Assembly: GCA_050742255.1 (NCBI GenBank)
Contig: JBOGHU010000050.1
Location: 1 to 23,001 of the forward strand
Length of the DNA stretch: 23,001 nt
Reading direction: 5' to 3'
Origin: JBOGHU01 sp050742255
GTDB taxonomy: Bacteria > Actinomycetota > Acidimicrobiia > Acidimicrobiales > CADCSY01
The translations under genes and the position numbers were made by a program. A model generated the notes under the pieces. It did not search any database. It was not told where the DNA came from and saw only the letters and a list, made by a program, of their open reading frames with translations. Shown here piece after piece: positions 13,469 through 20,987 of the stretch (positions are counted from its first letter, which is position 1; each line of letters opens with the position of its first letter).

Positions 13469-14174
13469 CGCCGGCGGTCGGGCCCTCCCAGAGGGGGCGG
13501 CCAAGGCCCGGGCGGTCAGGGAGATGTTCGATGCCATCGCTCCCCGCTACGACCTGGTGAACCGGGTCATGACCTTCGGGCTCGACGTCCGCTGGCGCCG
13601 CCGCACCATCGAGGCCCTGGGCCTCCCCGCCGGGTCGGTGGTGCTGGACCTGGCCTCGGGGACCGGCGACCTGTGCCGAGCGCTGCGGGCGCGGGGCCAC
13701 CGCCCGATCGGGATCGACGTCTCGGCGGGGATGCTGGCCGCGGCCCGGGTTCCAGTCCCCCTGGTCCGGGCCGACGTCCTCCACCTGCCCGTCGCCACCG
13801 GCGTGGTGGACGGGGTCACCTGCGGCTTCGCCCTCCGCAACCTGGTCGACCTCGACGCCTTCCTGGCCGAGTCGGCCCGGGCCCTGCGCCCGGGTGGTCG
13901 CCTGGCCCTCCTCGAGGTGTCCGCCCCCACCCACCCGGTCCTGCGGTGGGGCCACGCCGTGTACTTCGGCCAGGTGGTGCCATGCATCGGCGCCCTGCTC
14001 TCCGATGCCGAGGCCTACCGCTACCTGCCCCGGTCCGCCGCCTACCTCCCCCCGCCCTCGGGCCTGGTCTCCATGGTGGCCGCCGCCGGCTTCGGCGGCG
14101 TCGAGCGCCGCCCGCTCTCGGGTGGCATCACCCAGCTCATCGTGGCCACGAGACGGCCCGTCCCCGGTCGGTGA
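13458..14174 (+). CDS. menG: Demethylmenaquinone methyltransferase
   Basis: UbiE/MenG family; transfers the methyl group of S-adenosylmethionine to demethylmenaquinone, the last step of menaquinone synthesis. 238 aa. The family signature FDAIAPRYDLVNRVMTFGLD is at about 24-43, the SAM motif I VLDLASGTGD follows at about 63-72, GIDVSAGML is motif II, and a second UbiE signature region includes FALRNLVDLD. The ATG start lies within the end of the zinc-ribbon gene. menF starts at the stop (GTGA overlap), so both are translated together. UbiQ synthesis genes are absent, so the menaquinone role is preferred over ubiquinone. Confidence 0.92.
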   Translation: MPPDAGGRALPEGAAKARAVREMFDAIAPRYDLVNRVMTFGLDVRWRRRTIEALGLPAGSVVLDLASGTGDLCRALRARGHRPIGIDVSAGMLAAARVPVPLVRADVLHLPVATGVVDGVTCGFALRNLVDLDAFLAESARALRPGGRLALLEVSAPTHPVLRWGHAVYFGQVVPCIGALLSDAEAYRYLPRSAAYLPPPSGLVSMVAAAGFGGVERRPLSGGITQLIVATRRPVPGR

Positions 14175-15436
14175 CGGGCCGGCCCGACACCGCCCCACCG
14201 GCGTCCCGGCTGGTGGCCACCACCACCCGCCTCGACGCCGACGTCGACCTGTCGGCCGTGGCGGGCGAGGACGGCGTGCTGTTCGAGCAGCGGGGCACCG
14301 GCCTGGCCGGGCGGGGCCAGGCCGTCCGGGTCCCCCTCCCCGTCGGCCCCCGGCGCCTGGCTGCCGCCGCCGGGGTGGTGGCCGATGTCCTCGCCACCAT
14401 CGCCGTCCACGACGAGGTGGGCCTGCCCGGCTGCGGTCCGGTCGCCTTCGTGGCGCTGCCCTTCGGCGACGCCACCCCCGCCAGCGCGCTCGTGCCGGCC
14501 GTGGTGGTGGGACGCGCCGACGACGGCACCCGCTGGATGACCACGGTGGGTCGGCCCGAGGACCCTCCGCCCCGGCCCCAGCCCGTCGCCCCAGCCCACG
14601 ACCGCCCCCACCCCCCGAGCCGGTACCGGGTGGCACCGGGGCGCCCTCCCAGCGACTGGTGCCACGCGGTGGCGGCGGCGGTGGCGGCCCTGGGCCCCCG
14701 CGGGGTGGCCAAGGTGGTCCTGGCCCGGGAGGTGGTCGTGGAAGCCGACGCCCCCCTCTCGGTGGGCGCGGTCCTGGCCCGGCTGCGCGCCGCCTACCCC
14801 TCGGCCATGCTCTACGCCGTCGACGGCATGGTGGGGGCCAGCCCCGAGCTGCTCGTCTCCCGGGTGGGGGACGTGGTCCGCTCCCATCCCATGGCCGGCA
14901 CCGCCCCCCGCAGCGGCGACCCCGCCACCGACGCTCGAGGGGCGGCCTCGCTGCTGGCGTCGGCCAAGGACCGGGCCGAGCATCAGATCACCATCGACAT
15001 GGTCCTCGACACCGTCCTCCCCTTCTGCTCCTACGTCGACTCCGAGCCCGAGCCCCAGGTCGTCTCCCTGGCCAACGCCCACCACCTGGCCAGCCTGGTG
15101 GAGGGGCGGCTGTCCGCCCCCCCGGCACCGGTCCTCGACCTGGTGGCCGCCCTCCACCCCACCCCGGCGGTGTGCGGATGGCCCCGGGCCGAGGCGTTGG
15201 CGCTGATCGGTGAGCTGGAGGGGCTGGACCGGGGGCGCTACACGGGACCGGTGGGCTGGGTCGACGCCCGGGGCAACGGCCGGCTGGCCGTGGCCATCCG
15301 CGGCGCCGAGCTGGAGGGGCGTCGGGCCCGGCTGCTCGCCGGCGGGGGGATCGTGGCCGACTCCGACCCCGCCGCCGAGCTGGCCGAGACCCGCCTGAAG
15401 CTGGAGGCCATGCTGGCGGCCGTGATCCGCCCATGA
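14171..15436 (+). CDS. menF: Isochorismate synthase
   Basis: Converts chorismate to isochorismate, the first committed step of menaquinone synthesis. 421 aa from GTG 14171, overlapping the menG stop by 4 bp. The C-terminal chorismate-binding domain (about 160-415) has the general base Lys in VAKVVLAREV, GASPELLVSR, the SHPMAGTAPR segment, KDRAEHQITIDMV, LHPTPAVCGWPR and the C-terminal GRYTGPVGWVDARG and AGGGIVADSDP motifs. The N-terminal half is poorly conserved, as usual. Neighbouring menD supports menaquinone rather than a siderophore pathway. An anthranilate or salicylate synthase is less likely given the PTPAVCG motif and context. Confidence 0.93.
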   Translation: MTGRPDTAPPASRLVATTTRLDADVDLSAVAGEDGVLFEQRGTGLAGRGQAVRVPLPVGPRRLAAAAGVVADVLATIAVHDEVGLPGCGPVAFVALPFGDATPASALVPAVVVGRADDGTRWMTTVGRPEDPPPRPQPVAPAHDRPHPPSRYRVAPGRPPSDWCHAVAAAVAALGPRGVAKVVLAREVVVEADAPLSVGAVLARLRAAYPSAMLYAVDGMVGASPELLVSRVGDVVRSHPMAGTAPRSGDPATDARGAASLLASAKDRAEHQITIDMVLDTVLPFCSYVDSEPEPQVVSLANAHHLASLVEGRLSAPPAPVLDLVAALHPTPAVCGWPRAEALALIGELEGLDRGRYTGPVGWVDARGNGRLAVAIRGAELEGRRARLLAGGGIVADSDPAAELAETRLKLEAMLAAVIRP

Positions 15437-15457
15437 GGGGGGGGTAGGCGCGTCTCC

Positions 15458-15541
15458 GCGCGCCAGACCCGGTCATGGGGGTCGAGCGCTCAGAAACCGG
15501 TCGGCACCTCCGCCGCTACCGAAACCGGGTCTGGAGCGCGC
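15458..15541. repeat. Long inverted repeat spanning the menF-menD junction
   Basis: CCAGACCCGGT (15463-15473) is perfectly complementary to ACCGGGTCTGG (15524-15534), and GCGCG (15458-15462) continues the pairing with CGCGC (15537-15541) across a 2-nt bulge: 16 bp in all. The 50-nt loop itself holds GAGCGCTC and ACCGGT palindromes. The right arm is inside the last codons of menD. It lies between two convergent genes and may end transcription from both sides. Confidence 0.5.
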
Positions 15542-17249
15542 CGGCCACCGCGGCGTGGAGCTCGTCGTGGACGGCCACGTTGGCCTCCCGGTCGGTTCGT
15601 ACCACCACCACGTGGGTGCCCTCTGCGCCCAGCGCCCCGGCCACGGCGGGGGCCAGCGCCGCCGCCTCGGCCACCTCGGTGGCGGACAGGCCATGGGCAC
15701 CGGCCAGGGCCACCAGGTCCACCTGGTGGGGGGTGCCCAGGACCATCTCGAACCGCTCGTGGTCGAGGAGGTCGGCCTGGGGCAGGAACGAGAAGATCCC
15801 GCCCCCCCGGTTGTCCACCACCACCACGGTGAGGTCGAGGCCCCGCCCGGCCAGGCCCAGCAGCGCGTTGGCGTCGTGGAGGAAGGCCAGATCGCCCACG
15901 AGGGCGGCCACCGGTCCCCCCGTCGCCGTGGCCACGCCCACCGCCGTCGAGACCACCCCGTCGATCCCGTTGGCCCCCCGGTTGGCCAGCACGGCCAGGC
16001 CGGGGCGGGGCGCGGCGTACCACTCGAGGTCGCGCACCGGCATCGACGACGACACCACCAGCCTGGCCCCCTCGGGCAGCACCGCCGCCAGCCCCCGGGC
16101 CACGCCGGGCTCGGTGGGCTCGGGGTGAGCGGCCAGCACCTCCTCGATGGCAGCCTGGGCGGCGGTCTCGGCCGCCGCCCACGAGCCCAGCCACCCCCCG
16201 CCACCGGCGCCGCCCAGGCGCTCGGCCAGGGCCCGGCACCATCCCGACGGGGACCCCGCCACCACCACCGCGGCGGTCCGATCGGGGTCCAGCCAGCGCC
16301 CGTCCGCCTCGATCAGGACCTGGCGGGCGCCCGACTCCGCCAGCCACCGGGCCAGCGCCTTCGACGCCGGCGCCGGCCCCAGGCGCAGCACCGCCTCAGG
16401 CCGTTGGGCCTCGGCGAAGGGCCGGTGCCGCAGCAGGGCGTCGAAGGCGGCCACCGTGGTCGGGCCCGGGAGCCGGCAGCCCGAACCGGGGTCGGCCAGA
16501 ACCGGCCACCGAGCGGCGCCGGCCAGGGCCGCCACCCCGGCCGGATCGTCCCGCGCCGCCCCTGGCCCGGCGACGACCACCCCCCGCTCGGCACCGAGCA
16601 ACTCGGCCAGGCGGTCGGCCTCGGCGGGCACCGGTCCCCGGATCGGCCCCACCGCCCGGTGCCAGGGCGCTCCGTCCTCCCGCCCCTCGGGGAGGGGGCC
16701 GGGCCTGCCGGTGAGCGGCTCGGCGAAGGCCAGGTCGAGGTGGACCGGGCCAGGGGGCGAGCCGGTGGCCTCGGCCACCGCCCGCGCCCCGAGGGACCGC
16801 CACGTGTGGGCGGTGGCGGGGTCGGGCACGCCCGGCTGGCAGAACCACCGTGCCGATCGCCCGTAGAGGTGGGTCTGGTCGACGGCCTGGGGGGCACCGA
16901 CGTGGTGCAGCTCGGGCGGGCGGTCGGCCGTGCACACCAGCAGCGGCACCCGAGCCTGGGACGCCTCCACCACCGCCGGGTGAAGCTCGGCGGCGGCGGT
17001 GCCGCTGGTGGTGAGCACCACCGCGGGGACCCCCGTGGCCAGGCCGACGCCGAGGGCCACGAAGCCGGCGGCCCGCTCGTCGTGGTGCACGTGGAGCGCC
17101 ACCCGCTCGTCGCCGGCCAGCGCCAGCGCCAGGGGGGTGGACCGCGAGCCCGGCGCCACCACGGCGTGCGCCACCCCGGCCCGGGCCCACTCGTCCACCA
17201 GGGTGGCGGCGAAGGTGGCCTGGGCGATGACCGGCGCACCGCCGCTCAT
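15516..17249 (-). CDS. menD: SEPHCHC synthase (2-succinyl-5-enolpyruvyl-6-hydroxy-3-cyclohexene-1-carboxylate synthase)
   Basis: ThDP-dependent enzyme that adds the succinic semialdehyde unit from 2-oxoglutarate to isochorismate. 577 aa, normal length. The N-terminal pyrimidine domain has APGSRSTPLALAL and the cofactor-activating Glu58 in HHDERAAGF; TTSGTAAAELHPAV and ADRPPELHHVGAPQA follow. The C-terminal domain has the ThDP/Mg motif GDLAFLHDANALL...VDNRGGGIFSFLPQ. Transcribed against menF and divergently from menH, with only 17 bp between the menD and menH start codons. The last codons lie in an inverted repeat shared with the intergenic region. Confidence 0.95.
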   Translation of the reverse strand: MSGGAPVIAQATFAATLVDEWARAGVAHAVVAPGSRSTPLALALAGDERVALHVHHDERAAGFVALGVGLATGVPAVVLTTSGTAAAELHPAVVEASQARVPLLVCTADRPPELHHVGAPQAVDQTHLYGRSARWFCQPGVPDPATAHTWRSLGARAVAEATGSPPGPVHLDLAFAEPLTGRPGPLPEGREDGAPWHRAVGPIRGPVPAEADRLAELLGAERGVVVAGPGAARDDPAGVAALAGAARWPVLADPGSGCRLPGPTTVAAFDALLRHRPFAEAQRPEAVLRLGPAPASKALARWLAESGARQVLIEADGRWLDPDRTAAVVVAGSPSGWCRALAERLGGAGGGGWLGSWAAAETAAQAAIEEVLAAHPEPTEPGVARGLAAVLPEGARLVVSSSMPVRDLEWYAAPRPGLAVLANRGANGIDGVVSTAVGVATATGGPVAALVGDLAFLHDANALLGLAGRGLDLTVVVVDNRGGGIFSFLPQADLLDHERFEMVLGTPHQVDLVALAGAHGLSATEVAEAAALAPAVAGALGAEGTHVVVVRTDREANVAVHDELHAAVAGALQTRFR

Positions 17250-17266
17250 CGGTCCAGGATGTTCCG
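17250..17266. promoter_or_regulatory. Overlapping divergent -10 elements of menD and menH
   Basis: Plus strand: CAGGAT (17255-17260) 6 nt before GTG 17267. Minus strand: CATCCT (17256-17261) 6 nt before ATG 17249. The two hexamers share five base pairs, so both genes would use the same DNA as core promoter and could not be bound by polymerase at once. Confidence 0.5.
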
Positions 17267-18019
17267 GTGCTGTGGGCGGAGCGGGAGGGGAGCGGGCCCC
17301 GGCTGGTCCTGGTGCACGGGTTCACCCAGACCCGTGCCAGCTGGGGCCCCGTGGCCACCGACCTGGCCCGGGACCACCAGGTGGTCCGCGTCGACGCCCC
17401 CGGCCACGGCCGGTCGGCGGCGGTGCGGGCCAACCTGGCCCGGGGGGCCGATCTCGTCGCCGCCACCGGCGGGGTCGCCACCTACATCGGCTACTCGATG
17501 GGCGGCCGCCTCTGCCTCCACGCCGCCCTGGTCCGTCCCGAGGTGGTCAGGGGCCTGGTCCTGGTAGGGACCACCGCCGGCATCGCCGACGCCGACGAAC
17601 GGTCCGCCCGGGCGGCCCGGGACCGGGAGCTGGCCCGCCGCCTGCAGCGGGACGGGCTCGACGCCTTCCTCGAGGGCTGGCTGCGCCAACCCCTCCTCGC
17701 CGACCTCCCCGAGGCGGCGTGGGGGCTGGAGGCCCGCCGCGAGAACACCACGGCGGGCCTGGCCGCCAGCCTGCGCCTGGCCGGCACCGGTGCCCAGGAG
17801 CCGCTCTGGGACCACCTCGGCGGGCTGGCCATGCCGGTGCTGGTGACGGCCGGGTCCCGGGACGCGAGGTTCGCGGGGCTGGCGCCCCGCCTGGCGGCGG
17901 CGGTAGGGGCCAACGCCACGGTCGGCCTGGTGCCCGACGCCGGGCACGCCGCCCACCTCCACCGGCCCCAGGCCTTCCTCGACCTGCTCCGGCCGTGGCT
18001 GGCCCGTCACGGCCTGTGA
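17267..18019 (+). CDS. menH: Alpha/beta hydrolase, likely SHCHC synthase
   Basis: MenH eliminates pyruvate from SEPHCHC, the product of MenD. 250 aa. Alpha/beta hydrolase landmarks: LVHGFTQTRASW (oxyanion region), DAPGHGRS, the nucleophile elbow Ser in GYSMGGRLCLHAAL, an Asp in AGSRDARF and the catalytic His in PDAGHAAHLHRP. The GFTQ and GYSMGGR motifs and the position opposite menD favour MenH over a general esterase, but the family is broad. The GTG start has a -10-like element 6 nt upstream. It ends 17 bp from the convergent menA. Confidence 0.8.
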   Translation: MLWAEREGSGPRLVLVHGFTQTRASWGPVATDLARDHQVVRVDAPGHGRSAAVRANLARGADLVAATGGVATYIGYSMGGRLCLHAALVRPEVVRGLVLVGTTAGIADADERSARAARDRELARRLQRDGLDAFLEGWLRQPLLADLPEAAWGLEARRENTTAGLAASLRLAGTGAQEPLWDHLGGLAMPVLVTAGSRDARFAGLAPRLAAAVGANATVGLVPDAGHAAHLHRPQAFLDLLRPWLARHGL

Positions 18020-18036
18020 CGCCGCCGGCGGGGGCC

Positions 18037-18924
18037 TCATCCCGAGTAGGCCAGGCCGGCGGCCAGCAGGAGCCCGTAGACGAGTTGGAGCCGGCCGGTG
18101 TCGCCCAGGACGGCGACCAGGCCCACCCCCGACGTCCCGGCCGCGACGGCCCGCACCGGGCGGGACCCGGCGGGCAGGGCGAGCACGGCCAGCAGCGCCC
18201 CTGGCCGGGCCAGGGCCACCAGGGGCACGTACAGGAAGGCCGCCCCCACCAGGGTCACGTAGAGGGCCCGGGTGGGGCTGGCGCCCATGCGCACGGCCAG
18301 GGTCCGCTTGCCGGCGGCGGTGTCCCCGGGGATGTCCCGAAGGTTGTTGACCACCAGGAGGGCGGTGGCCAGGAAGCCCACCGGCACCGACACCAGCACC
18401 GCCAGCCCGTCCACCGAGTCCAGCTGGACGTAGGCCGACCCCACCGTCGCCACCAACCCGAAGAAGACGAAGACGAAGAGCTCCCCCAGCCCGGCGTACC
18501 CGTAGGGCCAGGGGCCGGCCGTGTAGCCGTAGCCGGCGGCGAAGCACGCCAGGCCCACCACCACCACCTCGGGCCCCACGGCGGCGGCCAGGGCCAGACC
18601 GCCCACCGCCGCCACCCCCGCCGCGGTCGCCGCGGCCAGCTGCACCGACCGCGCCGAGGCCAGGCCCGACGCCACCAGCCGGGTCGGCCCCGTCCGGCGG
18701 TCGTCGACCCCCCGCACGCCGTCGGCGGAGTCGTTGAGGTAGTTGGTGGCGACCTGGATGGCCACGGCCACGACCAGGGCCGCCCCCGCCCGCCACCAGG
18801 TGATCGGGCCCTGGCCCACCGCCGCCGCGGTGCCGACCGCGACGGGCACGGCCGCGGCCGGCAGCGTCCTGGGCCGGGCCCCCAGCACCCAGCGGTTGGG
18901 CGGCCAACGCCAGGGCAGGGTCAC
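18037..18924 (-). CDS. menA: 1,4-dihydroxy-2-naphthoate polyprenyltransferase
   Basis: UbiA-superfamily integral membrane enzyme that attaches the polyprenyl chain to DHNA, giving demethylmenaquinone. 295 aa with about eight or nine membrane helices. First Asp-rich motif NYLNDSADGVRGVDD (about 60-75), second motif NNLRDIPGDTAAGKRTLAVR (about 180-200), both typical of MenA. GTG 18924 overlaps the menB stop by 4 bp (GTGA), so translation is coupled. The frame continues upstream inside menB but without homology. Confidence 0.95.
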   Translation of the reverse strand: MTLPWRWPPNRWVLGARPRTLPAAAVPVAVGTAAAVGQGPITWWRAGAALVVAVAIQVATNYLNDSADGVRGVDDRRTGPTRLVASGLASARSVQLAAATAAGVAAVGGLALAAAVGPEVVVVGLACFAAGYGYTAGPWPYGYAGLGELFVFVFFGLVATVGSAYVQLDSVDGLAVLVSVPVGFLATALLVVNNLRDIPGDTAAGKRTLAVRMGASPTRALYVTLVGAAFLYVPLVALARPGALLAVLALPAGSRPVRAVAAGTSGVGLVAVLGDTGRLQLVYGLLLAAGLAYSG

Positions 18925-19763
18925 GGGCGACGGGGGAAGCGTGAGAAGTCCGGCGGCCGCTTCTCGACGTAGGCATCCCGGCCCTCCTGGGCCTCCTCGC
19001 TCATGTAGAAGAGCAGGGTGGCGTCGCCGGCGAGCTGCTGGATCCCGGCCAGGCCGTCGTCGGCGGCGTTCATGGAGGCCTTCAGGAGCCGCAGGGCCAG
19101 CGGTGACAGCGACAGCATCTCCCGGCACCACCGTACCGTCTCCTCCTCCAGCCGCTCCAGCGGCACCACGGCGTTGACCAGGCCCATCTCCAGCGCCTGG
19201 CGAGCGTCGTACTGGCGGCAGAGGAACCAGATCTCCCGGGCCCTCTTCTGGCCCACCTGGCGGGCCAGCAGCCCCGAGCCGTACCCGCCGTCGAAGGACC
19301 CCACCCGGGGACCGGTCTGGCCGAACCGGGCGTTCTCGGCGGCGATGGTGAGGTCGCACACGACGTGGAGCACGTGGCCGCCGCCTATGGCGTAACCGGC
19401 GACCATGGCCACCACCGGCTTGGGGCAGCGCCGGATCTGGACCTGCAGGTCCAACACGTTGAGCCGCCCGATCCCCGCCCGGCCCACCTCGTCGTCACCG
19501 AGGTAGCCGTCCTCGCCCCGGGTCCTCTGGTCCCCCCCCGAGCAGAAGGCCAGCTCGCCCTCGCCGGTGAGGATGACCACGCCCACCTCGGGGTCGTCCT
19601 GGGCCAGGCGGAAGGCCGTCGACAGCTCGGACAGGGTCCGGGGCCGGAAGGCGTTGCGCACCTCGGGCCGGCAGATGGTGACCTTGGCCATGCCATCGGC
19701 GGTCTCGTAGCGGATGTCCCGCCACTCCCCCAAGGGCCGCCAGGGCACCGTCACTGCGGTCAT
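18921..19763 (-). CDS. menB: 1,4-dihydroxy-2-naphthoyl-CoA synthase
   Basis: Crotonase-fold enzyme that closes the second ring: OSB-CoA to DHNA-CoA. 280 aa from ATG 19763. N-terminal signature WRDIRYETADGMAKVTICRPE, oxyanion-hole segment FCSGGDQ, then GGGHVLHVVCDLTIAAENA and the TGPRVGSFDGGYG segment, and the MenB-specific C-terminus DAYVEKRPPDFSRFP. The GGGH plus C-terminal motif separates MenB from other enoyl-CoA hydratases. First gene of a two-gene unit with menA, divergent from menE. Confidence 0.97.
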   Translation of the reverse strand: MTAVTVPWRPLGEWRDIRYETADGMAKVTICRPEVRNAFRPRTLSELSTAFRLAQDDPEVGVVILTGEGELAFCSGGDQRTRGEDGYLGDDEVGRAGIGRLNVLDLQVQIRRCPKPVVAMVAGYAIGGGHVLHVVCDLTIAAENARFGQTGPRVGSFDGGYGSGLLARQVGQKRAREIWFLCRQYDARQALEMGLVNAVVPLERLEEETVRWCREMLSLSPLALRLLKASMNAADDGLAGIQQLAGDATLLFYMSEEAQEGRDAYVEKRPPDFSRFPRRP

Positions 19764-19777
19764 GGGACCGGACCGTA
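19764..19777 (-). promoter_or_regulatory. Leaderless-type -10 for menB-menA
   Basis: On the minus strand TACGGT (19772-19777) lies 8 nt before ATG 19763, slightly further than the 6 nt seen elsewhere. Confidence 0.35.
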
Positions 19778-19793
19778 CCCGACCCGGACTGCC

Positions 19794-19805
19794 TAGCATC
19801 AGGTC
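19794..19805 (+). promoter_or_regulatory. Leaderless-type -10 for menE
   Basis: TAGCAT (19794-19799) lies 6 nt before ATG 19806. Only 42 bp separate the menB and menE start codons. Confidence 0.55.
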
Positions 19806-20987
19806 ATGGCCGGCCTGATCGCCGTCGTCGCCCGGGGCGGCCCCGGGTTCGTCGACGAGCTGAGCCGGGCCTGGGACCGGGGCGACGCCGTCCTCCCCGT
19901 CGACCCCCGGCTGCCGCCGCCCGCCCGCGAGGCGCTCCTCGACGCCCTCCGCCCCACCACGGTGGTCGACGCCTCCGGCGACCGCACGTCCCGTCCCGGG
20001 GGCGTCCCCGTGTCCGGGGGTGACGCCCTGGTCGTGGCCACCAGCGGGACCACCGGAGCGCCCCGGGGGGTGGTCCTCACCCATGAGGCGGTGCGGGCGG
20101 CGGCCACCGCCGTCAGCCTCCGGCTGGCCGTCGACCCGGCCCGGGACCGGTGGCTGGCCTGCCTCCCGCTGGCCCACGTGGGTGGGCTGGGGGTGGTGAC
20201 CCGGGCCCTGCTCACCGGTACGCCCCTCACCGTGCTGCCGGGCCCCGACCCCGCCGCCGTGGCCGTGGCCGCCGGCGACGGCGCCACCCTGGTCTCGCTG
20301 GTGCCCACCGTGCTGGCCCGCGTCGACGCCACCCCGTTCCGGGCCGTCCTCCTCGGGGGATCGGCCCCACCGCCCCGGCGTGGTCCCAACGTGGTGACGA
20401 CCTACGGGATGACCGAGACCGGCGGCGGCGTGGTCCATGACGGGGTCCCCCTCGATGGCGTGGCCGTGCGCGCCGTCGACGGGGAGCTCCACGTCCGGGG
20501 GCCCATGCTGCTCCGCTGCTACCGGGACGGCGGCCAGCCCAGGGACCACGACGGCTGGCTGCCTACCGGCGACGCGGGGTCGGTGGACCGCACCGGCACG
20601 GTCACGGTGGCCGGGCGGATGAGCGAGGCCATCGTCACCGGCGGCGAGAAGGTGTGGCCCGGGGTGGTGGAGGACGTGCTGGCCGGGCACCCCGGGGTCC
20701 GGGAGGTGGCCGTGACCGGTCACCCCGACCCGGAGTGGGGCGAGCGGGTGGTGGCGGTGACGGTCCCCACCGACCCGGCCTGGCCCCCGGCGCTGGCGGA
20801 CCTCCGCAGCTTCGCCCGGGAACGCCTCCCTGCCTACGCCGCCCCCCGGGAGCTGGTGCTGGTCGACGCCCTCCCCCGCACCACCCTGGGCAAGCTGAGG
20901 CGGGACGCCCTGCCCCTCTTGTCGGGCAGCTGGGAACCTGAGAGCGGGATCGGGCCACCCCAGAAGCCCTCTAGCCTCGAACCATGA
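19806..20987 (+). CDS. menE: o-Succinylbenzoate-CoA ligase
   Basis: ANL-superfamily adenylating enzyme that makes OSB-CoA for MenB. 393 aa, a short form typical of actinobacterial MenE. Motifs in order: A3 ATSGTTGAPRGVVLTHEA (about 77-94), CLPLAHVGGLGVV, A5 TYGMTETGGGVV (about 198-209), A7 WLPTGDAG, A8 hinge GRMSEAIVTGGEKVWP, and the A10 catalytic Lys in TTLGKLRRDAL near the C-terminus. The last codons (about 25 residues after the A10 Lys) are unconserved and carry the -10 of the next gene. Stop overlaps the next start by 4 bp (ATGA). Confidence 0.93.
   Translation: MAGLIAVVARGGPGFVDELSRAWDRGDAVLPVDPRLPPPAREALLDALRPTTVVDASGDRTSRPGGVPVSGGDALVVATSGTTGAPRGVVLTHEAVRAAATAVSLRLAVDPARDRWLACLPLAHVGGLGVVTRALLTGTPLTVLPGPDPAAVAVAAGDGATLVSLVPTVLARVDATPFRAVLLGGSAPPPRRGPNVVTTYGMTETGGGVVHDGVPLDGVAVRAVDGELHVRGPMLLRCYRDGGQPRDHDGWLPTGDAGSVDRTGTVTVAGRMSEAIVTGGEKVWPGVVEDVLAGHPGVREVAVTGHPDPEWGERVVAVTVPTDPAWPPALADLRSFARERLPAYAAPRELVLVDALPRTTLGKLRRDALPLLSGSWEPESGIGPPQKPSSLEP
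20972..20983 (+). promoter_or_regulatory. Leaderless-type -10 for the YyaL-like gene
   Basis: TAGCCT (20972-20977) lies 6 nt before ATG 20984 and sits inside the last codons of menE, so this gene may be transcribed independently as well as from the menE promoter. Confidence 0.5.

Noticed and set aside
12212..13537. Long minus-strand frame overlapping the DUF3152 gene
   Set aside because: It is a shadow in another frame; the DUF3152 lipobox, zinc motif and Met-turn are all in the frame 13241-12579.
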